Shown one piece after another: positions 1 to 8,588 of a stretch of 13,553 nt of DNA. This DNA comes from Physocladia obscura (taxonomy: Eukaryota > Chytridiomycota > Chytridiomycetes > Chytridiales > Chytriomycetaceae): positions 1 to 13,553 of the forward strand of contig JADGJH010000873.1 of NCBI GenBank assembly GCA_027596945.1, read 5' to 3'. Every line of letters begins with the position of its first letter. Positions within the stretch are counted from its first letter, which is position 1. Under the pieces are notes generated by a model. The model searched no databases. It saw only the letters and a program-made list of their open reading frames with translations, and had not been told where the DNA came from. The translations under genes and the position numbers were made by a program.

Positions 1-1248
1 ACACAAAGAATGGATGAATTATTTTATTTGGCAGTGAATTATTCCAGACTGTTGCCACTGGTCATGGAATTTTAACAGCACCTGTTGATCAACCATGTCA
101 TATTTAGCCTGCAGATCCAGTAGCACAGCAAAGGATTCCTTGTAGTTGCTTAGGGCCTCATGGAGAACCATTGCTTGGTCCAAAGTAGAACAGCCAGGTT
201 GAAAGCCAGCTTGTATGTTGTCCAGCTCTAGAGCAGCCACCATGACCAGTTCAGGGAGCAGGAGACATTAATAGAGTCGTCAAACAGTGCATGTGAGGGC
301 AATGGGCCAGTAGTTTTTGATTTCAGTGCCTTTGTTCTTGAAGATGGGCACCACCAAGGCATGCCTCCATTCATCAAGAATGGTAACTGCCTGATTAACA
401 AGAGTTAGAAATAGTACAAAAACGTCAGTCACCGCTTTGCCTCCCAAGGACAGTAATTTAGCTGGAATATTGTCAGGTCCAGACGCCTTGCCCATTGGAA
501 GAGCAGCCAATGCCTTTCCAACCAACTTCTCTGTGATCAGGGAAGCAGTTCTTGCAAAAGAGTGATGCCGTCTTGGGTTTCTGCGTGGTTACAGTGTTTT
601 TCCAGGTGGGCCACCAAAGGTTGTCAAGAAGTGTTTGGCATGTGTATCAATGAATTCTGGGTCCAGCTTGCATCCAGAGTGCGATTGGTGAGCCTTTGCA
701 TTTTTGGTCAACCTAAGAAAAGAAGCTGCGTTTTGGGGTTCAGCCAGTTTGTCAACTGCATCCTCAAAGAGAGTGGTCCGACACTCTTTGATGGAAGTGC
801 GATAAGATTGTTGGCTCTCAGTCAGTGCTTTGGCTCTTGCGCAAATCTGTTCTTGGGACAGGGTTGGGGTTGGGGTAGTTATGGCCTCTTGCAGCTCTCT
901 GATGGTCTCCTGGATTGTTTCACACTCAGTTTCCAAGTCTGTGGTCCAGAAGTCTTGATTTATGTGGTCTTTGACAATAAGACAGCCAATAGAGGATCTG
1001 GCAGCAGATTCAATCCAGGCTTTTATGGCTGACCAAGCTTTGTTGACAAGGGGCTGAGGTGACTTAGAAGAGGAATTTTGGGGGAAACCAGAATTATCAG
1101 ACTCATCTGTTCTAGTGGGGAACACACTCAAATGGCCACTCCTAAAAGGGGAGCGGCCCCCCATTACACGTTGTTGCAGATGCCCCAGAGAATCCAGGCA
1201 GTGTTTCACACAGTCCATCACTTCTTCCTTAGCATCAGATAGGGTTGC
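1..1248 (-). pseudogene. LINE linker and N-terminal reverse transcriptase, broken
   Basis: The part from 1248 to about 589 is a linker with no motif I recognise, rich in Glu, Gln, Thr and Ser. From 525 down, the translation shows LPMGKASGPDNIPAKLL, the usual GKAPGPD entry to LINE reverse transcriptases. It is followed by VVPIFKNKG and NYWPIALTC (normally YRPI), then QAGFQPGCSTLDQA (normally GFRPGRST). LLDLQAKYDMVD comes last and is motif A with its catalytic Asp. The window ends before the catalytic YxDD box. In-frame stops lie at 589-591, 280-282, 268-270 and 19-21. Several conserved Arg positions read Trp, Gln, Cys or stop, each one CpG transition from an Arg codon. Confidence 0.9.
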
Positions 1249-2010
1249 TTAGTATACTTCTCGATGGCGCATTGTTGAGAGGTTCCTGACATTCCAGCGT
1301 TCAAAGTCTTTTGAGGGCTCAGTGTCCTCCAGGTTAATTTCAAATGTAACAGGGCGGTGATCAGAGCCTCCAAGTGATTCCAGTTCATGTATCACAACAG
1401 TATTGATTTCAAAGTTTGCCAGCACAATGTCGGTGATCCCACATCCAGTCCCAGAAAAGGTTGTCCATTTTCCAGATACTGGCATTTGGATGTCCAGTTG
1501 GGAGTTGGCCAGTTCTTCCAGCAGCAGGTTGCCCCGTGTGTTGGTGATTGAGTCTCCAGTTGCTGGGCCCATTCGCGCATTGAAGTCACCAAATAGTACG
1601 CACCTTTTCACAAAGCCATCAGACAAGGATTCAGCCTTAGCCAATATTTCCAGCATTTTGGTGTTTTCCCATGACGGTGACAAGTAGACTGCAATCAAGA
1701 TGACGTCTGAGCACTGGATTGCCACATAGCATGCATCTTTGTCTTCAAATATAACACGGTAGTTCTTTGGGGTGGTTGGGGATGCAAAGGAGAGGATTCC
1801 ACCAGTGCTACGTCGGCCACCGGCAGTTTGTTCCATATTTTCGGTTAGGAGGTTGGAGATATGGGGTCTAAATGGGATAGATGATTGAGGTGATAACCAG
1901 GTTTCTAATAAAAACGTTATATGAGTTTGCTGTTGAGAATTAAAATGGCAGATTTCTTTGGCCTTGCCTCAGGCCAACTGACCCTAACAATTTCAATTTT
2001 ATTCATTGTA
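1249..2010 (-). pseudogene. LINE endonuclease domain (exonuclease-endonuclease-phosphatase fold), broken
   Basis: In a complete element this domain nicks target DNA to prime reverse transcription. Visible motifs in reading order are LLETWLS (the QETW-type motif with the metal-binding Glu, around 1885-1910), GDFNAR (catalytic Asp and Asn), TDIVLAN, and GSDHRPV near the end (the SDH catalytic signature). The stretch from 1836 down is open to a TAA at 1249-1251. The frame continues upstream without a stop through the ETW motif. At about 1961-1966 a one-base shift separates it from an N-terminal piece containing KLKLL and GLRQ, which resembles the usual start of this domain. The motif set makes the assignment firm. 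It is a relic because of the frameshift and the stop. Confidence 0.88.
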
Positions 2011-2099
2011 CTAAGACAAGACATCAACACTACTGGTAACTTCAAAGAAGAAAGAAATAAAGGAATTGGAAGTTGAGCATAAAATTTTATTTTATTTTA

Positions 2100-2760
2100 T
2101 TATTGCCCACAAGGCCTTCCTCCACGATTTGCTGGTATGCCACGCACCCAGTTATTGCTGATATTAAAGTTTCTTGTAATGATATTGTGCGCATGTGCAG
2201 TTGTTGTTGCAAGGGTGGTTCTGATAGCAACTTTTTTAATTTGCTCAAATGCTTCTTCTATTGGATTTAAAAAGGGTGAGTATGGTGGCAAACAGACAAG
2301 ATGAATTCCAAATCTGGCAAAAAGATCTTCTGTAGCTTGATCATGGTGGCATTTTGCATTATTGGCCACAATTGAAAAGCCATTTGGAAGAGATGGCAGC
2401 TGAAAAAAAAACAAAAAAACAAACAGCAAATTAAATAAGTATAAAAATTTAAATATTTACCAGCTCAAACTCCAGAAAGTGTAAAAAATTTCAGTTGTGA
2501 CAGATCCATCAACTCTATATTCTTGTAAAATACTTTCAAGGCTCATGGTTACTGTGTGTCCACAAACATGAGTCTGATTTTTTCATGTTTGTTTTGATTT
2601 GTGACTATACCTGTAATGCTGATTGAATGTTTTTGAATTGAACCCTGTCTCATCAATCCAAAAAATACAATCTGGATTGAGTTGGTCATGAATTTTTTTT
2701 GGAATTCATATTCTACAATTGCTCATTGTTCCAAAAACCATACAGACAGCTTTCAGTTTA
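2100..2760 (-). pseudogene. Tc1/IS630-type transposase, catalytic DDE half, with an intron
   Basis: Read on the minus strand. FWIDETGFNSKTFNQHYR carries the first catalytic Asp (DETG motif, about 2650-2665). Next come GHTVTMSL and YRVDGSVTTEIF. The third block is FSIVANNAKCHH, where the second Asp of the usual DNA.CHH motif is Asn (2361-2363). LPPYSPFLNPIEEAFEQIK supplies the final acidic residue. A 61-nt GT-AG intron (2400-2460, pyrimidine-rich 3' end) joins FLEFEL to LPSLPNGF in frame. There is a TGA after KQT, another TGA upstream of AIVEYEFQ, and two one-base shifts next to homopolymers (eight A and six T). It ends at a stop at 2100-2102. Inactive: it lacks a catalytic residue and its frame is broken. 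Confidence 0.88.
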
Positions 2761-2783
2761 ATATTATATAAATTAGTTGTGTT

Positions 2784-2799
2784 AGGGTTTAAAAACCCT
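2784..2799. repeat. 16-bp inverted repeat at the transposase inversion junction
   Basis: The sequence AGGGTTT-AA-AAACCCT is a perfect 7-bp inverted repeat with a 2-bp centre. It sits between the oppositely oriented catalytic and DNA-binding transposase pieces. It may mark a recombination or breakage point, or be a chance palindrome in AT-rich DNA. Confidence 0.6.
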
Positions 2800-2835
2800 G
2801 ATTAAAAATTATGGCAGCAATTATCACCTTTTTCT

Positions 2836-3036
2836 GTGTTTAAACCCATTCATGGATTTGGACCAAGATCAAGACTTGAATGTGCTGATATGAAAGTCCT
2901 GGCTAGACTGATTGAAGAAGTGCCAGATCTCTACTTTGACAAGCTGGCTGCAATAATGTCTCAGCAACTGCAAAAAAATGTCAGTGTTGGCCAAATTTAT
3001 TGTGCATTGAAGAACAGTGCATTGTGTTGTTTGTAA
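2836..3036 (+). pseudogene. Tc1/IS630-type transposase, N-terminal helix-turn-helix fragment
   Basis: The 66-residue open stretch contains GPRSRLECADMKVLARLI, then EEVPDLYFDKLAAIMSQQL and VSVGQIYCALKN. This is the typical paired-like helix-turn-helix of Tc1 and IS630 transposases: a G-R-S/P-like N-arm, an LxxLIEExPxLYxDEL helix, and the VSxxxIxRxLKxxG recognition helix. It sits on the strand opposite its catalytic half. GTAAGT (3031-3036) and a downstream TACAG (ending about 3062) could bound a further intron at its end, but this is weak. It is a fragment with no function of its own that I can infer. Confidence 0.72.
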
Positions 3037-3062
3037 GTTGAATAAACCCATTTTACTGTACA

Positions 3063-3735
3063 GCTATGCAGATTGAGCATGTGAGTTATCTGTTTTGGTG
3101 TTTTTCTGCCTTCAGTGTGATCTACAATTAATTTGCAAATTTTGCTGCTGGCTCAGTGGCCTTGAAAATCAAGTTGAAAATCAAGTTGAAAATAAAGTTG
3201 CAATAAATTTATTACGACAACTTTTACGCAAACTGCTTTAATTGGCAAATTCAAGTTCTGGAAAAGTGGATGCAGACATTTTTAAATAGACATCAGTTGA
3301 TAGAGCACTTGGGTATTCCTGATGAAATTGTGCCCTGAGGCTTTGAGATTGACCACATTTGACAGCAAAAAGATCATAAACAGAGGAAAACTTTCAAAAT
3401 ATAACGCTTATTGGAACCTGAAATTAATTTCCAGAAAAGAAAACAATGTTTTGTTCCATTTCCAGTTGCTGGAACAAACCACATATTCCAAAAAACTATT
3501 TTAGAACTGACATTGACTGGATCTTCTTGGCAATTATACAGATTACTCAAGTCAAGGTGAGAAATGAGTTATAATCAATGAAGGTCTGTATATTGGGTTA
3601 AGCACCTTTATTAAAGAAAATCAAATGACAAAAAAAGATAAAATGAACATAAATTATTCTTCAGTCCTTATTAGAAAATGACCAAAAGTTACAAAAAATT
3701 TTGAGTATTGAAACAAAAAAGTCACAAATTGAAAC
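3063..3735. other. Unassigned 673-bp stretch upstream of the lipase array
   Basis: No gene is recognisable. The stretch holds a 12-bp triplicated repeat (3162-3197). A short frame starting near 3240 reads WQIQVLEKWMQTFLNRHQLI and continues to a stop near 3338. It looks protein-like but matches nothing I know. The last 100 bases are AT-rich and presumably contain the promoter and 5' leader of the first lipase. I see no convincing TATA box. Confidence 0.4.
3162..3197. repeat. 12-bp tandem repeat, three copies
   Basis: TTGAAAATCAAG occurs twice in a row (3162-3173, 3174-3185) and a third time as TTGAAAATAAAG (3186-3197). A degraded fourth start (TTGCAATAAA) follows. It is a simple minisatellite in non-coding DNA. 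Confidence 0.85.
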
Positions 3736-4913
3736 ATGACAACATCAACATCGAAACTGGATGCGAAGAAGCTCGCAGCAATTAAGCGTGATAAGTTTGA
3801 TATTGAACAAGACGATGCGCCGGGAAGTTACTTTGCCGCTACTGCGGATGGTCATCAAGTGTATTACAACATTTGGAAGGTACATAAACATTAAAAAAAT
3901 AACCCGACAGCCTATTCACACATCTCTCTGCAAATAACAGCCAACTGGTCCTGTGAAAGCCAGAATACTTGCGTTTCACGGACTTGGCGAACACGTTTCA
4001 CGCTATGAAGTAAGGCAAAATCTTGGGTTTGGCACTTTGAAGCAAAGCTAACAAGGTACTGTACAGCATGTGTTCACCCGATTTGCCGAAAGCGGTATTT
4101 TAGTCAAGGGAATGGACTGGCGTGGGCACGGACGCACTGTGCAGAAGAACAAGGATATCCCAGGTTTTGCGCACTCGTTCACTCAGGTCTTCCACGACAT
4201 GATTCAGCTCAGCAATTTGAGTGTAGATGGAGTTGCGGATGAACTCAATCTTCCGACTTTTGTCGTTGGTGTTTTTTTTTATTGAAATTTTTTTTTAAAT
4301 TAATTTTTATTTATAGTTTGGGCATAGTATGGGAGGTCTTCTTGCGCTAGCTTTCGTGGAAAATCACAGAGCAATCATCAAAAACTATAAAGGTGTTATT
4401 TCTCAGTGCCCTGCAATTGCTCCCGGAAAAAAACTTCCAGGTTTTCTTGAATTCATCATCAGACTGTTGGGCGGCGTGATTCCAAAAGTTACCCAACCGA
4501 ACTCCCTTGAAGCTGATGGACTCTGTAGTGACGAAGAAATTGTTGTAAAATACTTCAAAGACCCGCTTAATCATGGAATGATCTCCATGCAGCTTGCGAA
4601 AGATATGATCAAAACTGCTGATGCTTTGCAAGCCAACGCAAAATCATTTGTTGATCCAATCATCATGTACCACAACACAAGGGATCGTTTCACCAGCGCG
4701 CAAGCATCGCAGGCTTGGTTCAATCAGATCGCTTCAGCAGATAAAACTTACAAAGCTTTCACGGAGGAACATCAAGTTGAACATGAGAGTAAGCTGTTTT
4801 CACAAATTTTTCACTTTCTGACCGTTTCTTTTTCTTTGGCAGTCCACAATGAACCTTCTGTTAATGATTCCATCATCACCGATTATATTGCGTGGATTAA
4901 TGAGAGAATCTGA
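3736..4913 (+). CDS. Monoacylglycerol lipase-like alpha/beta hydrolase, tandem copy 1 (5 exons)
   Basis: Predicted serine hydrolase of the monoacylglycerol lipase/lysophospholipase group (Hydrolase_4, S33), which splits monoacylglycerols or related esters into fatty acid and glycerol. Exons by GT-AG and paralogue alignment: 3736-3879, 3941-4009, 4067-4264, 4317-4788, 4843-4913. This gives 317 residues, normal for the family. Motifs are HGLGEH (61-66, oxyanion side, as in MGL HGAGEH), DWRGHGRT (88-95) and nucleophile elbow GHSMGG with Ser141. The likely triad partners are Asp260 in NTRDRFT and His293 in HEIHNEP. There is no signal peptide or obvious membrane span, so a cytosolic or lipid-droplet-associated role is inferred. 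The start was chosen because exon 1 then has the same length (144 nt) as copy 2. The substrate is not proven; other esters are possible. Confidence 0.9.
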
Positions 4914-4938
4914 TAAGTAGCAGAAGTAATTTGTCAGC

Positions 4939-4970
4939 AATAAAGGCTTTTTTTTTCTCGCAAAAATAAA
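4939..4970 (+). promoter_or_regulatory. Polyadenylation signals of lipase copy 1
   Basis: AATAAA occurs at 4939-4944 and again at 4965-4970, 26 and 52 bases after the TGA, around a T-rich run. The spacing suits 3'-end formation for the upstream lipase. The assignment rests on motif and position only. Confidence 0.5.
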
Positions 4971-5806
4971 TATAATCCCGAACAATATTGCTTCCGAACC
5001 TGGACGCTGCCGAACTCATTAATGTAAACAAATAGTGTTCAATTAAAAACTATCCATCGAGAATGCCTGGCAGTCTGAAATTTTACTGCCGCCTTGCATT
5101 TCATAGTCATCAGTACAAGGCTGACAAACCAAATATTGCAGATGTACCTCCCTACACGTATACCGTCCATAGTGATGAGTAAGATGATACCATGTAATGC
5201 GATGCGATGCGATGCTTTGATGTATTGTATGGTAATTTGCAAAACTGAAGTGAATAGAAAACCGAAATAAAAACTGTACGGTTAGTTCAAAAAAGTTTTC
5301 TCTCTGAAGTTTTGTTAAATAGCTTTCTCATTACAATGCCATTAAGTTTGTGTGTAACACCAGTAGTCGAGACATAGAAGAACTACGCAAAAACCTGTTG
5401 TGACCACTCCTAGACGTGCTGCCTCCCGACCGACCGACAAACTCTTTCTGTCGCATCTGTCTCCGCGTTAATGAATTACTTCAAGAGCTTCTGAGTCTGA
5501 TAGGCGTTCCTGTCTATGCAGGAAAGATCTTACCCACGGGCTGTCATTTCCTCCTCCACCACCTTTGCCATACTCGCAATCCCTCGCTCCACTCACTTAA
5601 ACCACCATCAAACATCTCTTTACAGTATTCTCCCTTCACCGTGCCGAAAACTTTTTTTTGAAATTTTTAAATATTCCTTAACCATATCCCAAAACATTGA
5701 TAGATTTCCAACTTGTCAAAACTGTATAAACCTTCGTGTTTGTGCTGACTTGAAAATTTCATGCTCAAGGATAATTTTTTCTCCTTCAGAAAATTTTCTC
5801 TGTCCA
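4971..5806. other. Intergenic region between lipase copies 1 and 2
   Basis: About 830 bases with no recognisable gene. It holds a short GATGC pentamer repeat (5197-5215), an AATAAA-like site near 5265 and a pyrimidine-rich stretch from about 5400 to 5650. An open frame in phase with lipase copy 2 runs upstream to an ATG at 5516. Its translation is low-complexity and has no counterpart in copies 1 and 3, so I treat it as leader or promoter rather than coding. Confidence 0.45.
5197..5215. repeat. GATGC pentanucleotide repeat
   Basis: ATGC followed by three perfect GATGC units. A small microsatellite in intergenic DNA. Confidence 0.8.
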
Positions 5807-6963
5807 ATGCCCATCACCATTCTTGAGAACGCTCGTCTGTCGTTAACCGATATCTCGAAAGAGCCATTTGATATAAATGTCGACAGTGCACCTGGTAGTT
5901 ATTTTGCGGCGGAATCCGATGGGCACCTGGTGTATTATCATATTTGGAAGGTCAAAAAATTCAATTTTATATGTTTCAATAACTATCTATCATTATCGCA
6001 GCCCGAAACAAACACCGACAAACGAATACAAATAAAGGCAAAAGTTTTATTCTTTCATGGAATGGGAGAGCACATACATCGTTACAATGTTTGTACACTT
6101 TCATTGTTGATGTATTCACCAAATTTTGGGGTGATAGGAAATGTTTACCCGATTTGCAAGCGCCGGAATTCTTGTAAAGGCGATGGATTGGCGTGGTCAC
6201 GGTCGAACGTGCTTAAAAAATAGAGATGCTATCAAAGGATATCATTTCTCTTATAACCAAGTTTTTGATGACATGTTACAACTCGACCAGATTAACATTC
6301 CGGATATTCCCAACGCTACCGAGCTTCCGACTTTCGTTTTCGGGCATAGTATGGGAGGATTAGTTGCTCTTTCATTCGTGCATTCTCGAAAGCATGCCAT
6401 TCCTAAACTACATGGATGCATAGCACAAGCACCCGCTATCGGCGTTGGAAACTCTGTGTCAGCAGTAATACGTCTGGCTGTGAAGGGTCTTGGAAATTTG
6501 CTTCAAAAACAATGTATTATCTCTGTCCTGGAAGCAGGCGGCGGATGCAGCGACCGTGCAGTTGTCGAAGATAGTTATCGGGATCCTTTGAATCACTCTT
6601 CAGTCAGTTTAAAGCTCGGAAAAGATGGTTATGACGCGATCGATGATTTGAATTCTAGAGCGCATGAATTTGATGTTCCGTTGTTGTTGAGGCATAGTGT
6701 TCTTGATCGGTTTACGGACCCAAAAGCCACAGTTGAATTTTTCGTTGCTTGTGGATCAGAAGATAAAAGTCTTCGACTGCATACGGAGACTGAAGGGCTC
6801 TTGCATGAGGGTATCGTATTTCTTTTTTAATTTCTATTTTATTTTATTTTTATTTACGTCAGTTCATTTGGAGCCATCTGCAAAAAACTACATTATTCGA
6901 GACTATATCACTTGGATTTTAAACCGCGCTCAGCCACATGAGAGGGAACTTTTCTATGAATAA
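5807..6963 (+). CDS. Monoacylglycerol lipase-like alpha/beta hydrolase, tandem copy 2 (4 exons)
   Basis: Second paralogue, same predicted role as copy 1. Exons: 5807-5950, 6002-6088, 6138-6810, 6863-6963, giving 334 residues. HGMGEH lies in exon 2. DWRGHGRT is at about 94-101 and the nucleophile elbow GHSMGG has Ser148. The triad partners are probably Asp267 (VLDRFTDP) and His300 (LLHEVHLEP). It lacks the intron that splits FV from xGHS in copies 1 and 3. Differences from copy 1 are a six-residue longer exon 2 insert (PETNTDKRIQIK), HLEP in place of the usual HNEP after the catalytic His, and about ten extra C-terminal residues (AQPHERELFYE). The start at 5807 gives an exon 1 equal to copy 1; an in-frame ATG at 5516 is less likely. 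Substrate specificity may have diverged. Confidence 0.9.
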
Positions 6964-7199
6964 TTTGTCACTACCCGAAGGGAAAATCTTTGAAATTCAA
7001 AATTTTATTAGAGAAGCCCCACAGAGAAAACAGCGTGGGCGTATGATTGGGGGGTCTTCTATGAAATATAATAATTTAAAAACTTTTGTGATCGATTGAA
7101 AAATATGTTCATTCCGATAGCTTCCCATACTACTACACCACTGATCAAACTCTTTTTTCAGTCATTTGGAGGATTTTAATTATTCGCAAATTCTTGAAA

Positions 7200-8509
7200 A
7201 TGGATACGCGAACGAAACAGATTGCTGAACGGGTTGCAATTCGTAAGCCGGTTTTCGATATTGGCGCCGACAACGAAACTGGAAACTATTTCGCGGCAAC
7301 GTCCGACGGCCACCGCATCTACTATAATGTGTGGAAGGTAATTTCGCACGTTTATTAGAACACGTGGGTCCAATGTTTTATATAAAACATTTTGGACATA
7401 GCCGAATAACCCCATAAAAGCCCAAGTTCTATTCTTTCATGGACTTGGAGAACACGTTCGCAGATATGATGTTAGTTTTTGTTTCTCCTTCCCCTTTTCT
7501 TATGTTTAAACCATATAAAACCAAACAGCATATTTTCAGCAAATTCGCACTCGCTGGTATTCTTGTTAAAGGATTGGACTGGCGTGGGCATGGTCGCACG
7601 TTTTTTAGAAATGCCAACGCCATCCAAGGTTAACATCTTGTTTTTCGATAAAATAAAAGCTTTACATATGTATATATTCAGGATACCACGAGTCATTCAG
7701 CCAAGTTTTTGCCGATATGTTACAGCTTTATTCTATTGATATTAATGGATCGACAAAAAACGCTGTGCCTGTTTTTGTTGTATGTAGCTTTCTAAAAAAG
7801 TAAAAAACACTCTCATAATGAACAAGAACAGGCTGGCCACAGTCTAGGAGGCCTTCTTGCTCTAGCTTTCACGCAACTCTATAAAAATAAAATTCAAAAT
7901 TTGCGCGGATGTATTTCCCAAGCACCTGCCATTGGCACTCATGTTCACTGGATTCTTCGTTTCCTTGTGAAAATTATTGGGTCTCTCTTGGGAAAATTTG
8001 TTCAACGTAACGCTCTTCAGATTGACAAACTATGCTCCAGTGAAAATGCGATACGATCTTATTTGAGAGACCCTCTTGTGCATGAATTAATTTCTTTCAG
8101 GTTTTTTATTATTTTATATTTTCATTATTTCTTTTTCGTTTGACATACTTTTTTTTTTAAGACTTGCAAAAGATATGTTCGTGTATGGGGATCTTATGCA
8201 AAGTACTGCACGCCAATTTACGACCCCTTTGATTGTATATCACAGTAAAAATGATAAGTTTACCTGCGCAGCCACTTCAAAAAAGTTTGTTGCCGAAGCT
8301 GGAAGTCGCGACAAAATCTATAAAGAATTTGGAACTCCTTTTGAGCATGAGCGTTGAGTATTTTTTGAGTTTTTTTATTATTCATTTATTTATTTTCTGT
8401 TTGCGTCTGTTTTCTTTCCTGTCCAACAACAATAGTTCATAACGAGCCGGAAATTGTTGATTCAATTGTTGTCGACTATATTAAATGGATTGAAGAACGA
8501 TCATTGTGA
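7200..8509 (+). CDS. Monoacylglycerol lipase-like alpha/beta hydrolase, tandem copy 3 (7 exons)
   Basis: Third paralogue. Exons: 7200-7337, 7402-7470, 7529-7628, 7682-7779, 7832-8100, 8162-8352, 8436-8509, giving 312 residues with all junctions in frame. Motifs are HGLGEH (59-64), DWRGHGRT, GHSLGG with Ser139, Asp256 in SKNDKFT and His287 in HELHNEP. Copies 1 and 3 share four intron positions. Copy 3 has two extra, one inside the codon for Gly in QGYH (7629-7681) and one inside Arg in SFRLAKD (8101-8161). The combined length of exons 3 and 4 (198 nt) equals exon 3 of copy 1, which supports the model. The last intron is the longest (83 nt). The gap from copy 2 is only 236 bases, so its promoter is compact. 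Probably functional, since no stop or motif loss is seen. Confidence 0.88.
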
Positions 8510-8588
8510 ACAAAACTCTAAATGCCGTAATATCAATCGTCTAATGCCAGAAACCCAGAATGAAATGAAATTCCTGGAGCATTAAAAA

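Larger units (their letters stand above)
1..2010 (-). mobile_element. Decayed non-LTR (LINE) retrotransposon, 3' part beyond left edge
   Basis: Read on the minus strand from about 2010 down to 1, the translation gives an apurinic-type endonuclease, a linker and the start of a reverse transcriptase. This is the order found in the main ORF of many non-LTR retrotransposons. From 1836 to 1 all recognisable coding lies in a single frame, broken by stops at 1249-1251, 589-591, 280-282, 268-270 and 19-21. The endonuclease N-terminus (about 1965-2008) is in another frame. The remaining reverse transcriptase and the 3' end lie outside the window. No poly(A) tail or target-site duplication can be seen. 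The clade cannot be assigned from this fragment. The element is non-autonomous and apparently old. Confidence 0.9.
2100..3065. mobile_element. Rearranged Tc1/mariner (IS630-type) DNA transposon relic
   Basis: Two halves of what looks like one transposase lie head to head. The catalytic half is on the minus strand (2100 to about 2760) and the DNA-binding half on the plus strand (about 2836-3036). An in-place inversion of the N-terminal segment of a minus-strand element would give this arrangement, since the N-terminal end of the HTH piece now abuts the catalytic piece. A short inverted repeat (2784-2799) lies between them. I could not define terminal inverted repeats or TA target duplications. 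Two different degraded copies lying side by side is the alternative. Confidence 0.75.

Noticed and set aside
562..1032. Plus-strand open frame of 156 codons
   Set aside because: It lies opposite the linker of the minus-strand LINE, which carries the recognisable flanking motifs in one continuous frame. The plus translation has no motif.
1..1836. Stop codon reassignment as the explanation of in-frame stops
   Set aside because: All three stop codons occur in the transposon relics. The four host genes end cleanly at TGA or TAA, with no internal stops once introns are removed. Decay is the simpler reading.
2603..2608. Possible 37-nt intron in the Tc1-type transposase (GTATAG...ATCAG)
   Set aside because: Reading straight through gives HYRYSHKSKQT and then NQTHVCGHTV in the same frame with one TGA. 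That fits a relic with a point mutation better than an unusually short intron.
2781..2790. TTAGGG motif as a telomere-repeat trace
   Set aside because: Only one copy is present, and it forms part of a simple palindrome. No tandem array supports a telomeric origin.
5516..5806. N-terminal extension of lipase copy 2 from an upstream ATG
   Set aside because: It is in frame and open, but low-complexity and without a counterpart in copies 1 and 3. The start at 5807 gives an exon 1 of exactly the same length as copy 1.
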